A stretch of 64,000 nt of DNA from Treponema sp. (GTDB taxonomy: Bacteria; Spirochaetota; Spirochaetia; Treponematales; Treponemataceae), in assembly GCA_016288205.1 (NCBI GenBank), contig JAEEYO010000034.1, forward strand, positions 1 through 64,000. The letters are read 5' to 3'. A program made the translations under genes and the position numbers. The notes beneath the pieces were generated by a model. It searched no databases. It saw nothing but the letters and a program-made list of their open reading frames with translations, and was not told where the DNA came from. Shown here piece after piece: positions 14,846 to 23,700 of this stretch (its first letter is position 1; every line of letters begins with the position of its first letter).

Positions 14846-14930
14846 AGAAGATATAAAGTCGAGTTTAAAAAAACTTGTCATTGTCGGGCTGGATCCGATA
14901 CTCTCTTTTTAATATTGCCGGAGGCTTTGC

Positions 14931-16034
14931 ATGAACGGAATTACAGATGGTGGCGTAGTTGGTAGAAAACACTATATCGACAATTTAAGATGGTTTACAG
15001 TTGTCCTTGTCGTCTTTTACCATGTTTTTTATATGTACAATGGACAGGGAATCAGGGGGACGCTCGGAAAGATAACGAATCTTGATGTCCAGTATTACGA
15101 TGTGTTCCAGTACATTGTTTATCCGTGGTTTATGACGCTCCTTTTTATTGTTTCGGGAATCAGCTCCAGGTATTCGCTTAACAATCACACTGGAAAGGAA
15201 TTCATCAAGAGCAGGACGAACAAGCTGCTTGTGCCGGTGACGCTTGGATTAATCACATTTCAATTCATACAGGGCTACATCAATATCTCTCTTTCTGGAG
15301 TTACCGACAATCCTGAGATGCCCTTGGTCGGAAAAATCATCGCCTGCATTTTGAGCGGAATAGGTGTTTTGTGGTATCTCCAAATGCTCTGGCTTTTTTC
15401 ACTTGCGATTGTCCTTGTCAAAAAAATAGACAAGGATCGCCTCTGGAATCTTTGCAAAAAGACTCCTATTTGGGTGTTGATTATAATCAGCGTTCTTGTG
15501 TACGGGGCAGGTCAGATTTTGAACACCCCATTGATTGTCAGCTACAGATTCGGCTTGTACTTCCTTGCGTTCCTGCTCGGATATTTTGTTTTTTCACATG
15601 ATGAAGTGATTGAGCGGATGAAGAAAGTCTTTTGGCTTTTTGCCATTGTTGCCGTGGGTCTGTGCGTTGCATTCTGCATTGTCTATTTCGGACAGAACTA
15701 CGCTGATACTCCCGTGTACCGCTCGCCGCTCTATCTTTTCTTTACATGGTTTGGAAGCCTTGCCATGATTTCAGTATTTGCAAAATTCTTCGACTTTGAG
15801 ACCCCCTTTACAAAATGGATGAGTTCTCACAGCTGGGGACTTTATGTTTTCCATTATCTTGGAATTTCCGCCGTCGCACTTTTCCTTGCAAAACCAGCTT
15901 ACATTCCGGCATGGGCTTCTTATCTTTTGAGCACCGTTTTGGGATTTGCCCTGGCTTATGGATTGTATTTTATCATCTCGCGGATTCCCTTTTTCAGATG
16001 GACTGTGCTTGGAATTACAAAAAAGAAAAAATGA
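14931..16034 (+). CDS. Acyltransferase-3 family membrane protein
   Basis: 367 residues with GGAGG six bases upstream. It begins with the acyltransferase-3 (PF01757) pattern: KHYIDNLRWFTVVLVVFYHVFYMY, where the DNLRW and FYHV elements are family hallmarks and the His is essential in OafA-type enzymes. About ten hydrophobic segments follow, with a second conserved-looking stretch near the C-terminus (SHSWGLYVFHYLGI). The family moves acetyl or other acyl groups onto exported sugars, for example in polysaccharides or lipids, at the inner membrane. It stands alone, so the acceptor is unknown. Confidence 0.85.
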   Translation: MNGITDGGVVGRKHYIDNLRWFTVVLVVFYHVFYMYNGQGIRGTLGKITNLDVQYYDVFQYIVYPWFMTLLFIVSGISSRYSLNNHTGKEFIKSRTNKLLVPVTLGLITFQFIQGYINISLSGVTDNPEMPLVGKIIACILSGIGVLWYLQMLWLFSLAIVLVKKIDKDRLWNLCKKTPIWVLIIISVLVYGAGQILNTPLIVSYRFGLYFLAFLLGYFVFSHDEVIERMKKVFWLFAIVAVGLCVAFCIVYFGQNYADTPVYRSPLYLFFTWFGSLAMISVFAKFFDFETPFTKWMSSHSWGLYVFHYLGISAVALFLAKPAYIPAWASYLLSTVLGFALAYGLYFIISRIPFFRWTVLGITKKKK

Positions 16035-16066
16035 CCGTGCTGATTTTTTTTCTTTTTACTTCATAG

Positions 16067-16135
16067 TGGACATTCTGGAAAAATTTTATTATACTATAAA
16101 CATAGGGAACCTCTAAACCTGTCCGGATTTAGGGG
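16067..16135 (+). promoter_or_regulatory. clpP-like gene promoter and leader hairpin
   Basis: TGGACA (16067-16072), 17 bases, TATACT (16090-16095). The roughly 95-base leader has a stem, CCTCTAAA/TTTAGGGG, at 16110-16135. Its role is unknown. Confidence 0.7.
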
Positions 16136-16198
16136 TCTACGGGGGAATTCCAATCAGAGTGGGATGCATCCAATCAATTTTGCCGGACTGGAGAAGTA

Positions 16199-16813
16199 AT
16201 GAACAGTTCTATTAAAAACATCAGTTGTGAAGATGAAGAAGAAGAGGACAAGAAGAAGGAATCAGGTCCTGATCCTCTTGCTGAAAAATTTCTTAAAACA
16301 CGCCAGATTCTTTTGAGCGGTGAAATCAATGAGGAAAATGCCGATAAGGTGGTCCGCCAGCTTTTGATTCTTGAAGCTGATAGCGACGAGCCTATTTACA
16401 TTTATATTGACAGCCCAGGAGGAGACGTTGACGCAGGATTCGCCATTTTCGACACGATCCGCTTCATAAACGCGCCGGTCTACACCATCGGATGGGGTCT
16501 CATCGCCTCTGCCGCAGCCCTGATTTTGCTCGCAGCACCGAAGGAGCGCCGTCTTGGACTTCCCCACAGCCATTATCTGATTCACCAGCCCTCAAGCGGA
16601 ATGAAGGGTGTGGCCACGGACATTGAGATCCACGCCGCCGAAATCGAAAAGACCAAGGCCCTGCTGAATGAGATTATCGCGAACGAGACGGGAACTCCCG
16701 TTGAAAAGGTCGCAAAGGACACTGACCGCGATTATTGGCTGAATGCCGAGGAAGCAAAGACCTACGGTTTGATCAGCTCGGTCATCTCAAAGCGTTCTGA
16801 TTTGAAGAAATAG
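16199..16813 (+). CDS. clpP: ClpP-family serine protease
   Basis: 204 residues with GGAGAAG before the ATG. The core is ClpP: IYIYIDSPGGDVDAGFAIFD, then GLIASAAALILLAAP with the nucleophile at Ser104, LPHSHYLIHQP with the catalytic His129, and the DTDRDYW segment that carries the Asp. The triad therefore looks intact. The sequence around the serine lacks the usual GQAASMGA, and an acidic extension (about residues 11-21, EDEEEEDKKK) precedes the fold. It could be the second, divergent ClpP paralogue of a spirochaete with two. A Clp ATPase is not nearby. The downstream GNAT gene begins 18 bases later and is probably co-transcribed. Confidence 0.85.
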   Translation: MNSSIKNISCEDEEEEDKKKESGPDPLAEKFLKTRQILLSGEINEENADKVVRQLLILEADSDEPIYIYIDSPGGDVDAGFAIFDTIRFINAPVYTIGWGLIASAAALILLAAPKERRLGLPHSHYLIHQPSSGMKGVATDIEIHAAEIEKTKALLNEIIANETGTPVEKVAKDTDRDYWLNAEEAKTYGLISSVISKRSDLKK

Positions 16814-16831
16814 GGACGCGCGGGGACTGTA

Positions 16832-17788
16832 ATGCAATTTGAACTTACGGATGAACTGAGTGACAACATCATCTTTTCAATGGAGGATCAGAGCTCAATC
16901 TGGTACATAGATTCCAGGGACAGCTCCATCCTTTCCGACGAGATGATGCGCGAGCTGGAACTTGAGACAGACGACTCTGAATCCGGGGACATCTTTTACA
17001 ATCTCCCGCATTGGACAAGCGAAGACGGCTATGAGCTTATGGCCGATTTCACAAATAATCTTCATTCACCGCTTGCCCGTACTGATTTGAGGCGGGTTTT
17101 GAACAGCGGAAGGGGGGTGTTCAGAAATTTTAAGAATGTTTTAAAAGAGTATCCTGAGGTTGAGAAAAAATGGTTCTCCTTCAAAAATCAAAAGATGAAG
17201 GAACGCGTCGCCTCTTGGTACAACAGTCTGCGTGAATCCTGGGGAATGGAGCGTCTGGAATCTGAGTCAGGAGATGATGTTCAGGAAACTGACGAGCTGC
17301 TTGAGAATGACTTTGTATTTAGTGATTGGAATTATTCCAAAGACCAGGAGGAACTTGAGCGCGGAATAAAGGAGGTTTCGGACGATTTTTGCCGGCAATC
17401 CTCAACGACCATTGACCGCAATGTGGAGGCAGCCATAGCATTTTTGCAGGACAGGCACTCCAAGCTTTCGGAAAGCAGCGGAAAATCAGGTTTGGTTTGC
17501 AGGACTCCCGACGGAGAATTTTCCGGTTGCATACTGTCAGCACAGTGTCCGCTTCCAGCAGAAAATACCGTTTTCATTACGGATTTTTTCGTCGTTCAAA
17601 GATTTCGCGGATTAGGAATTGCCAGAATCCTGCTTTCAAAATGGATTGAGCATTTGAAGGCTGATGGAGTCCGGTGGATTTTTATATCAGACGCAATGGC
17701 CCCCGATGTCGTTAAACCTCTGCTTGAGCACTTTGGTTTTTTCAGGGCAGTCACGGGCTATGCTGCGGATTTGTCAACGATTTTTTGA
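16832..17788 (+). CDS. GNAT-domain protein with long unknown N-terminal region
   Basis: 318 residues. The C-terminal third is a GNAT acetyltransferase fold: VFITDFFVVQRFRGLGIARILLSKWIEHL contains the acetyl-CoA pyrophosphate-binding R-G-L-G-I-A motif (around residue 260), followed by LLEHFGFFRAVTGY, the usual GFxxxxxY ending. The first 190 residues are acidic and mostly helical and match no family I know. It follows clpP by 18 bases, so the two are likely one operon. Substrate unknown. Confidence 0.75.
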   Translation: MQFELTDELSDNIIFSMEDQSSIWYIDSRDSSILSDEMMRELELETDDSESGDIFYNLPHWTSEDGYELMADFTNNLHSPLARTDLRRVLNSGRGVFRNFKNVLKEYPEVEKKWFSFKNQKMKERVASWYNSLRESWGMERLESESGDDVQETDELLENDFVFSDWNYSKDQEELERGIKEVSDDFCRQSSTTIDRNVEAAIAFLQDRHSKLSESSGKSGLVCRTPDGEFSGCILSAQCPLPAENTVFITDFFVVQRFRGLGIARILLSKWIEHLKADGVRWIFISDAMAPDVVKPLLEHFGFFRAVTGYAADLSTIF

Positions 17789-17845
17789 GATTCCGCGGCT
17801 ATTTTAATGGGAAATTTATACCCAATATTTTATTAGGAGAAAAAA

Positions 17846-18802
17846 ATGGCTTACAACAATGATTACGCCGTTAACGAAGAACAGATTGCTGCTTTTTTGA
17901 GTGATGCAGTGAAGAGCGTGGAGCAGGGTGCTTCCAATTCAGATATTGAGGCTCTTAAAGAAATTAAAAAACTTTTTAAGAAAAACGTACCTCTTTCAAG
18001 AAGAAATTACGTCACAGCATGGCTGATCAAGGCCGCAACATCCAGAGGACGCTTTTCAACCCGCGACAGAAGTGACCGCTTCCAGGGACGCGACCGCAAT
18101 GACAGAAATGACCGCTTCGCCACACGCGAAAAGACGGAGAGAAACGACAGGTTCAGCAGGGACCGCAACGAGAGACGTGTCGATTCCCGCGCTGCACATG
18201 AGGACGGAGAGCGTGAGGAAAGACCCCACACACCACGCGTACAGATCGCGCCGGAGCTGGCAAAATCAATCTTCATCAGCATCGGACGCAACCGCCGTGT
18301 TTACCCCAGGGATTTGCTCGGACTTCTCGGAAGCGTGGCCGGACTCGACAGGGAAAGAATCGGTGACATCAAGGTGCTCACAAGCTATTCGTTCGTGCAG
18401 CTTTATGCCGAGGACTGCGAGAAAGCAATCAACGCCCTGAACGGATATGACTACAGGGGACGCAAGCTGAACGTGGGTTACTCAAGAAAGGCCGGTGAGG
18501 GCGACGAGGGACTCTCTGATTCAGAGACTTCCGTAAGCTCAGAGACATCCGCCCCAAGCACTGAGTCATCATACAGCGATTCCAGCATCAACACGGATCC
18601 GATTCCTGAGAATGTGACAAACACCGCACACGCAGACACTTCCGTAAACACAGAGGCGGAGCGCATTGCGGCGGCACAGAGTGAATTTGCGGCGCGTGAG
18701 ACATCTGTTTCCTCAGGCACAGCGAATGACGAGAACATAAAGCCGTTTTTCGAGACAACCGATGACGGCCAGGTGAAGTCACGCTTCGGTGTGAACGGCT
18801 GA
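17846..18802 (+). CDS. Stand-alone DbpA-type RNA-binding protein
   Basis: 318 residues with AGGAG before the ATG. An N-terminal helical segment (about residues 1-75) is followed by an Arg/Asp-rich tract (RDRSDRFQGRDRNDRNDRF) of low complexity. A DbpA RNA-binding domain follows at about residues 145-215 (IFISIGRNRRVYPRDLLGLL, then SFVQLYAEDCEKAINAL and YRGRKLNVGYSRK). In known proteins this domain sits at the C-terminus of DEAD-box helicases and binds structured RNA; here no helicase domain is present. The remaining 100 residues are Ser/Thr/Glu-rich and probably disordered. A role as RNA chaperone or ribosome assembly factor is inference. Confidence 0.75.
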   Translation: MAYNNDYAVNEEQIAAFLSDAVKSVEQGASNSDIEALKEIKKLFKKNVPLSRRNYVTAWLIKAATSRGRFSTRDRSDRFQGRDRNDRNDRFATREKTERNDRFSRDRNERRVDSRAAHEDGEREERPHTPRVQIAPELAKSIFISIGRNRRVYPRDLLGLLGSVAGLDRERIGDIKVLTSYSFVQLYAEDCEKAINALNGYDYRGRKLNVGYSRKAGEGDEGLSDSETSVSSETSAPSTESSYSDSSINTDPIPENVTNTAHADTSVNTEAERIAAAQSEFAARETSVSSGTANDENIKPFFETTDDGQVKSRFGVNG

Positions 18803-18820
18803 TTTTCAAGGTGAAATTAT

Positions 18821-19540
18821 TTGATTAGAGTAATACCGACAGGACCGTTTCAGGTAAACACGTTGATTGTGAGCCTGAGCGGTTCCGATGTTTTTATAGT
18901 GGATCCGGCCGCATGTTCCTTTTCCGAGGACGAGGAAGCAATATCCTCAATCCTTGCGGAGGAGCGATTGAATCCCGTGGCGTTTGTTCTGACCCACGGA
19001 CACTTCGACCATGTGTGCGGTCTGTCCCACTTGAAAAAGCTCTATCCCGAGGTTCCTGTTTTAATCCATGAGGCGGACAAAGCCTGGATTGGAAAGGACG
19101 GACTGGAGCTTCAAAAAAGATCCCTCTCAGTATGCGGCGTGCCTGTTCTTTTGAAGTCCGTTGAGGATATGCCTGAGGCAGACGGATTCATCTCGGACGG
19201 AAAGAGCCTTTTTGACTCCGAGCCGGTGAAATCAGCGTGTGAGAGCGGAAAAATCCCCGGGCAAAGTGCCGATGAGCTAAAAAAATGGGAGATAGTTTCC
19301 ACGCCGGGACACAGCAAGGGAAGCGTCTGTCTTTACAATGCCGGAAGCAATGAGCTTATAGTGGGGGACACAATCTTCTACGACGGAACCGGACGAACCG
19401 ACCTGCCTTTTGGGGACGGAAAGGAAATCAGGCGTTCCATAAAGATGATTTATGAGCGTTTCCCGAAAGATGCCAAGACCTATCCGGGACATGAGGGCTC
19501 CGGGTTCAAGCTTGAGTACAGCAGGCCCTTGTTTTATTAA
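18821..19540 (+). CDS. MBL-fold metallo-hydrolase (glyoxalase II-like)
   Basis: 239 residues. The only fitting start is TTG at 18821, with AAGGTGA eight bases upstream. The metallo-beta-lactamase metal site is complete: LTHGHFDH (H59, H61, D63, H64), STPGHSKGSV with the next His, GDTIFYDGTGRTDLPFGD with the bridging Asp, and TYPGHEG near the end. This arrangement fits the small glyoxalase II/YcbL-type hydrolases that cleave thioesters such as S-lactoylglutathione, but spirochaetes often lack glutathione and the substrate is uncertain. It follows the RNA-binding gene by 18 bases. Confidence 0.9.
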   Translation: MIRVIPTGPFQVNTLIVSLSGSDVFIVDPAACSFSEDEEAISSILAEERLNPVAFVLTHGHFDHVCGLSHLKKLYPEVPVLIHEADKAWIGKDGLELQKRSLSVCGVPVLLKSVEDMPEADGFISDGKSLFDSEPVKSACESGKIPGQSADELKKWEIVSTPGHSKGSVCLYNAGSNELIVGDTIFYDGTGRTDLPFGDGKEIRRSIKMIYERFPKDAKTYPGHEGSGFKLEYSRPLFY

Positions 19541-19565
19541 GGAACGGTCGGAACAACACAATCAG

Positions 19566-20561
19566 TTAGAATGAATTTCTCGTGAGTGGCACACTGATTT
19601 TTACTCCCTCGCCAAGGAAGTCACGGTGGACTCCCTCAATCAAAAACTGCACGCTCTCAACCGTGGAGAATGCCGTGGCGGTGAAGACAATCTGCTGCAG
19701 CTCTCCGATCAATCCCTCAATTCCGTACTGATTGAACTCAAACTGCTCGCTGAAATTCAACGTGGCCACACCGTTTTTTATGGACGAGCCGAGGAGCCTT
19801 GTGCCTGATGAAACCAGCGTCTGGCATCCGTAAGCCTGGGTTTCCGCCTGGGTGGGACCGTCAATCAATGCGTTGATGGCGTCGGTAAGCGGCGTGTCCG
19901 ATTTTTTCATCGTGCGGACAACCTCATTCCTGAGCAGGGTGCCGTCTGGGGTAAGGGATATGAAATACAGCTTCAGGTTCATCACTGCCTGTGGATCCGC
20001 GACGGGGGACTGTACCGGTGCCGTGGTGACTGCATCTGCAGGTGTTGCCGGATTCTGTTTGGGAACTGGCTGGGCTGTAATCACCGAGAGATCCTGAGTG
20101 TCGTAGATGTCGGGAACTGCGCTTCCGTCTCCCTCAATGGCATACATGTACGCCTGCTCTGCCTCCGCATCGTCTGCCGCGGGGAAGGATGGGTTTTCGT
20201 TTTTCGGACGTGATGACACTGTCGGATCCTTGTAATAGGAAACTCCGCTCTCACCTCCAAGCTCCGATGAGGCTGCCGTAACAGCAATCTGGAAGTCGGA
20301 TGAGAATGCCTCCACGTCGTTTTTTTCCGTGGATTCAGTGACCTCGGCATTTTCTATGAACGCGGGTGTTTTTCCGAAGAGCCGGTCGAAGAATCCCGTG
20401 GTTTTCAGGTTCGACGTGATTTTTTTCTGATTCGCGACAAAAATGATTATCAAAATGATGGCTGCGAGGAGCCAGAGTCCCCAACCCAAGAGAGAGGAAG
20501 TTCCGTCCTTTTTGCCTGATTTATTTTTTTCGCCATTGTTCTTAGCCATAGATTTTTCCAT
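19566..20561 (-). CDS. GerMN-domain membrane-anchored protein
   Basis: About 331 residues from ATG 20561; a second ATG at 20549 is also possible and neither has a strong ribosome site. A cytoplasmic Lys/Gly-rich start precedes one transmembrane helix (GWGLWLLAAIILIIIFVANQ), then an acidic low-complexity linker. The C-terminal domain (about residues 195-330) is a GerMN domain: LKLYFISLTPDGTLL, then PLTDAINALIDGPTQAE, GVATLNFSEQF and VQFLIEG. GerMN domains occur in GerM and LpqB and are thought to bind peptidoglycan or partner proteins outside the membrane. It is divergent from the 1298-residue secreted protein. A minus-strand promoter TTTGCA, 17 bases, TTTAAT lies near 20590-20618. Confidence 0.75.
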   Translation of the reverse strand: MEKSMAKNNGEKNKSGKKDGTSSLLGWGLWLLAAIILIIIFVANQKKITSNLKTTGFFDRLFGKTPAFIENAEVTESTEKNDVEAFSSDFQIAVTAASSELGGESGVSYYKDPTVSSRPKNENPSFPAADDAEAEQAYMYAIEGDGSAVPDIYDTQDLSVITAQPVPKQNPATPADAVTTAPVQSPVADPQAVMNLKLYFISLTPDGTLLRNEVVRTMKKSDTPLTDAINALIDGPTQAETQAYGCQTLVSSGTRLLGSSIKNGVATLNFSEQFEFNQYGIEGLIGELQQIVFTATAFSTVESVQFLIEGVHRDFLGEGVKISVPLTRNSF

Positions 20562-20769
20562 CCGAACTTTTAAAATTTCTTCTATTAAATAGAGTATCGT
20601 ACAAAATGCAAATAAAATATACATCGTATTGAATATAAAATCAACCGTAACTTTTACCGTTTGTAATTTTTTTAATTTACATAGGTTAAATCTCGTGTTA
20701 TACTTGAATGGAAATTGTCTTTTTTTAAGTAAAACTTAAACATAGCCGAAACCGCAAGGAGGACTCATT

Positions 20770-23700
20770 ATGTGTTTTGAGGAAGATGGATTGAAAATGC
20801 AGGGAAGGGTGTGTGCTCGTGGACTGAGACGCATTTTACTCTCGCTCGTGGTTTTGTTTGCCATGTGCATTCCCGCTTTCGCACAAAAAAACTCTGGCGG
20901 ACAGATGTATGACCGCGGGGCCGTGGTGAAATCCATAAAGAACGGTGCGAAGATGAGCGGCTATTTTGTGAAGGTGGACGCGAAAAAGAAAATCGCATAT
21001 TTTTATACCGACAAGCAGCTGACGGACGAGGCGGGCGAGTACAATCTGGGCGAGCAGTTCTGGATTGACTGGGACGAGGACAAGATGGACCCGCTCAAGG
21101 TTGATTTGAAAGCCTTCTATAAAAAGATAAACCTTACGAAAACGATTCTGATGCGAACCCAGGACGGAACCCATCTTGCGAACGTGACTGTGGTAAAAGC
21201 ATCCAGGCCGGATAAAACCGAGGCGCAAATCCAGAAGGAAAAGGATGCCGCAAGAAAATCGGGATATGACGCGGGATATGTGAGCGCGGGCAGGACTCTT
21301 CCTAAAGCACATGCCGATTACTCAAGCGAATGGTACGCGGGATATGACGAGGGAGCCGCAGAGTCTAAGAGACAGGCAGAGGAAAAAGCAAGACAAGCCG
21401 CCAAGCAGGACGGATACAACGCAGGTCTGGGCGGAAAGTCAGCGTCCGTACCCAAGGCACATTCAGCCTACGCGAGCGACTGGAAAGCAGGTTACAGCGA
21501 GGGAGCAGCGGAGTACAAGAGACAGACCGAAGAAGCCGCAAGACTGGCAGCGGAAAAAGCAAAGCAAGCCGCCGAGGCCGCCAAGCAGGACGGATACAAC
21601 GCAGGTCTGGGCGGAAAGTCAGCGTCCGTACCCAAGGCACATTCAGCCTACGCGAGCGACTGGAAAGCAGGTTACAGCGAAGGAGCCGCAGAGAGAAAGA
21701 AACTGACCGACGCAGCTTACAAGGCAGGATATGACGCTGGACTAAAGGGAAGTGCAAAATCACCAACAGTGCCGAGCAGTTACACGGCATACAGTGACAG
21801 CTACAAGTCAGGTTACACCAAGGGCTACAATGAGCAGTTGAAAAAGAAAGAGGAAGAAAGGATAGCTAAGGAAAAGGAGCGGGAGAGAAACTTGCATCAA
21901 GAGACACCCACAGCTTCCACTGGCTCATCGAATTCAACGCCGAGTGTCCAGCAGCCGAGCACAACATCCGCATACGTTCCCGACGCACAGGTCTCCGAGA
22001 ATTTTGTCTTTACCGCAAGAAAGCATCCGACGGTGGTCTCATACGACAAACTTGATGCGCAGGTTCAGAAAATCAAGTGCCCCACATCAATGAGCATTGA
22101 GGAAGCCGCAAAAAAAATCATTGCCCCTGCGAAGACCGAAATGGAAAAGGCACGCGCTCTCTTCACATGGATCGCATGCAACGTGGTGTATGACTACAGT
22201 TTCAAGAAAGACTCTTACACTGCTGCCGGCACATGGAAAAACCGCACGGGAACATGTCAGGGATATACCCTGCTTTACATACAGATGGCAAAATCCGTCG
22301 GACTCAACGCAGAGTACATTTCTGGATATGCCAAGAACGCGAGTGACTATAAGCCTGGAATGGAATTGGAAAAACACGGCTGGGGTGTGGTTCACATAAA
22401 CGGAAAGGACGTTCTCTTTGACGTGACATGGGGAGCCGTAAAAAATCTTGATGACATTTCCACATTCAAAGGCGATTATTTTGACTGCGATCCGTGGCTC
22501 TTTGCATTCTCTCATTGGACGGATGAAAGTGGAAAATCATTCATTTCAGACAGACTCACAAAGGATCGCTTTATTGCGCTCCCGTATGTTGACATAAGGT
22601 TCACACGAGCCGGCATTGACGGAAAGGAGCTGTATGACTTCTTCAAGGTAAATCCGAATGCCTGGGTACCAGCGGTGTACAACACGCTGTTTGAAATAAG
22701 CGCGCTGAAAATCAACAAGATGCCGTTTACAAACATATTGCTTTCTTCTCAGACTTATACTTTTAACTTCTCACGTTCAAGCGAAAAGAACTTAATCGTC
22801 ACAGGCTATGACGGCACGAACGGTAATGGTTCAAGAGTTGGCATGGCCGCTATACTTCCAAACACTGATTTTGTATTCAAGACGTCCTCAACAGGCTTGG
22901 CAACCATTAATTACGGTGGATTTATTGCAATGCAGTATAATACCGAGCACACGCTCCTTCAGAATTGGTCGGGAGACTATTTTAACAAGCCGAATCAGTC
23001 TGAGGTCAAATTTACTTTGATAGATGGTGGAAAGGACAACAACATCGCTAAGGGAAAGCCAAAGGTTCTTTGCTTTTTTGATTCAAAAAATGGATCGCCA
23101 TTTGACATGATCATTTGGCAGGACAGATTTACAGATGCGGGTATAGATGTCGTCATGGTGGAGGCAACAGGGGCTTCTCGTGATAATGTCAAGAGATTCT
23201 TGCAAAGGGCAGGTGTACTTGCAGACTATGTGAAATATGCCTATGCCACGGATTCAAGCAACAGCTCGCTGCTGAACCGCTATTTGACTTCTGCTGGAAT
23301 CGATGCATCCAAGGCAAAATTGCCCATGACCGTCTACTTAGACTCAAACAACAAATATCAGTTTATTGAATATACTCCGACGGAAGATATTATTTTCCAT
23401 AGGGTTGACTCAATAGCAACTGCGACAAATACTGTCCGACCGAAGATTAATTACTTCAGCAGGGCAAATTTCCGCAAGATTATGTTTACATCCATCGATT
23501 CCAAAAAGAGGATAAGCAATGAGGCTGAGGGAAAACCGAAAGTCATAATCTTCTCCCATGTTTGGTGTGAGGCTAATTTTGCACAAAGCCCCGCCCGCGA
23601 TACTATGGAAAGCCTGCTTGACGAGGCTTACGCTCATCCTGACCGGTTCAAGGATGTTGACATTGTGATAGTGAACATATTGGGAGCAAAGACTAAGGAA

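Noticed and set aside
21365-21790. Antisense and alternative frames in the repeat part of the large secreted-protein gene.
   Set aside because: They mirror the repeated DNA and have no start signals.
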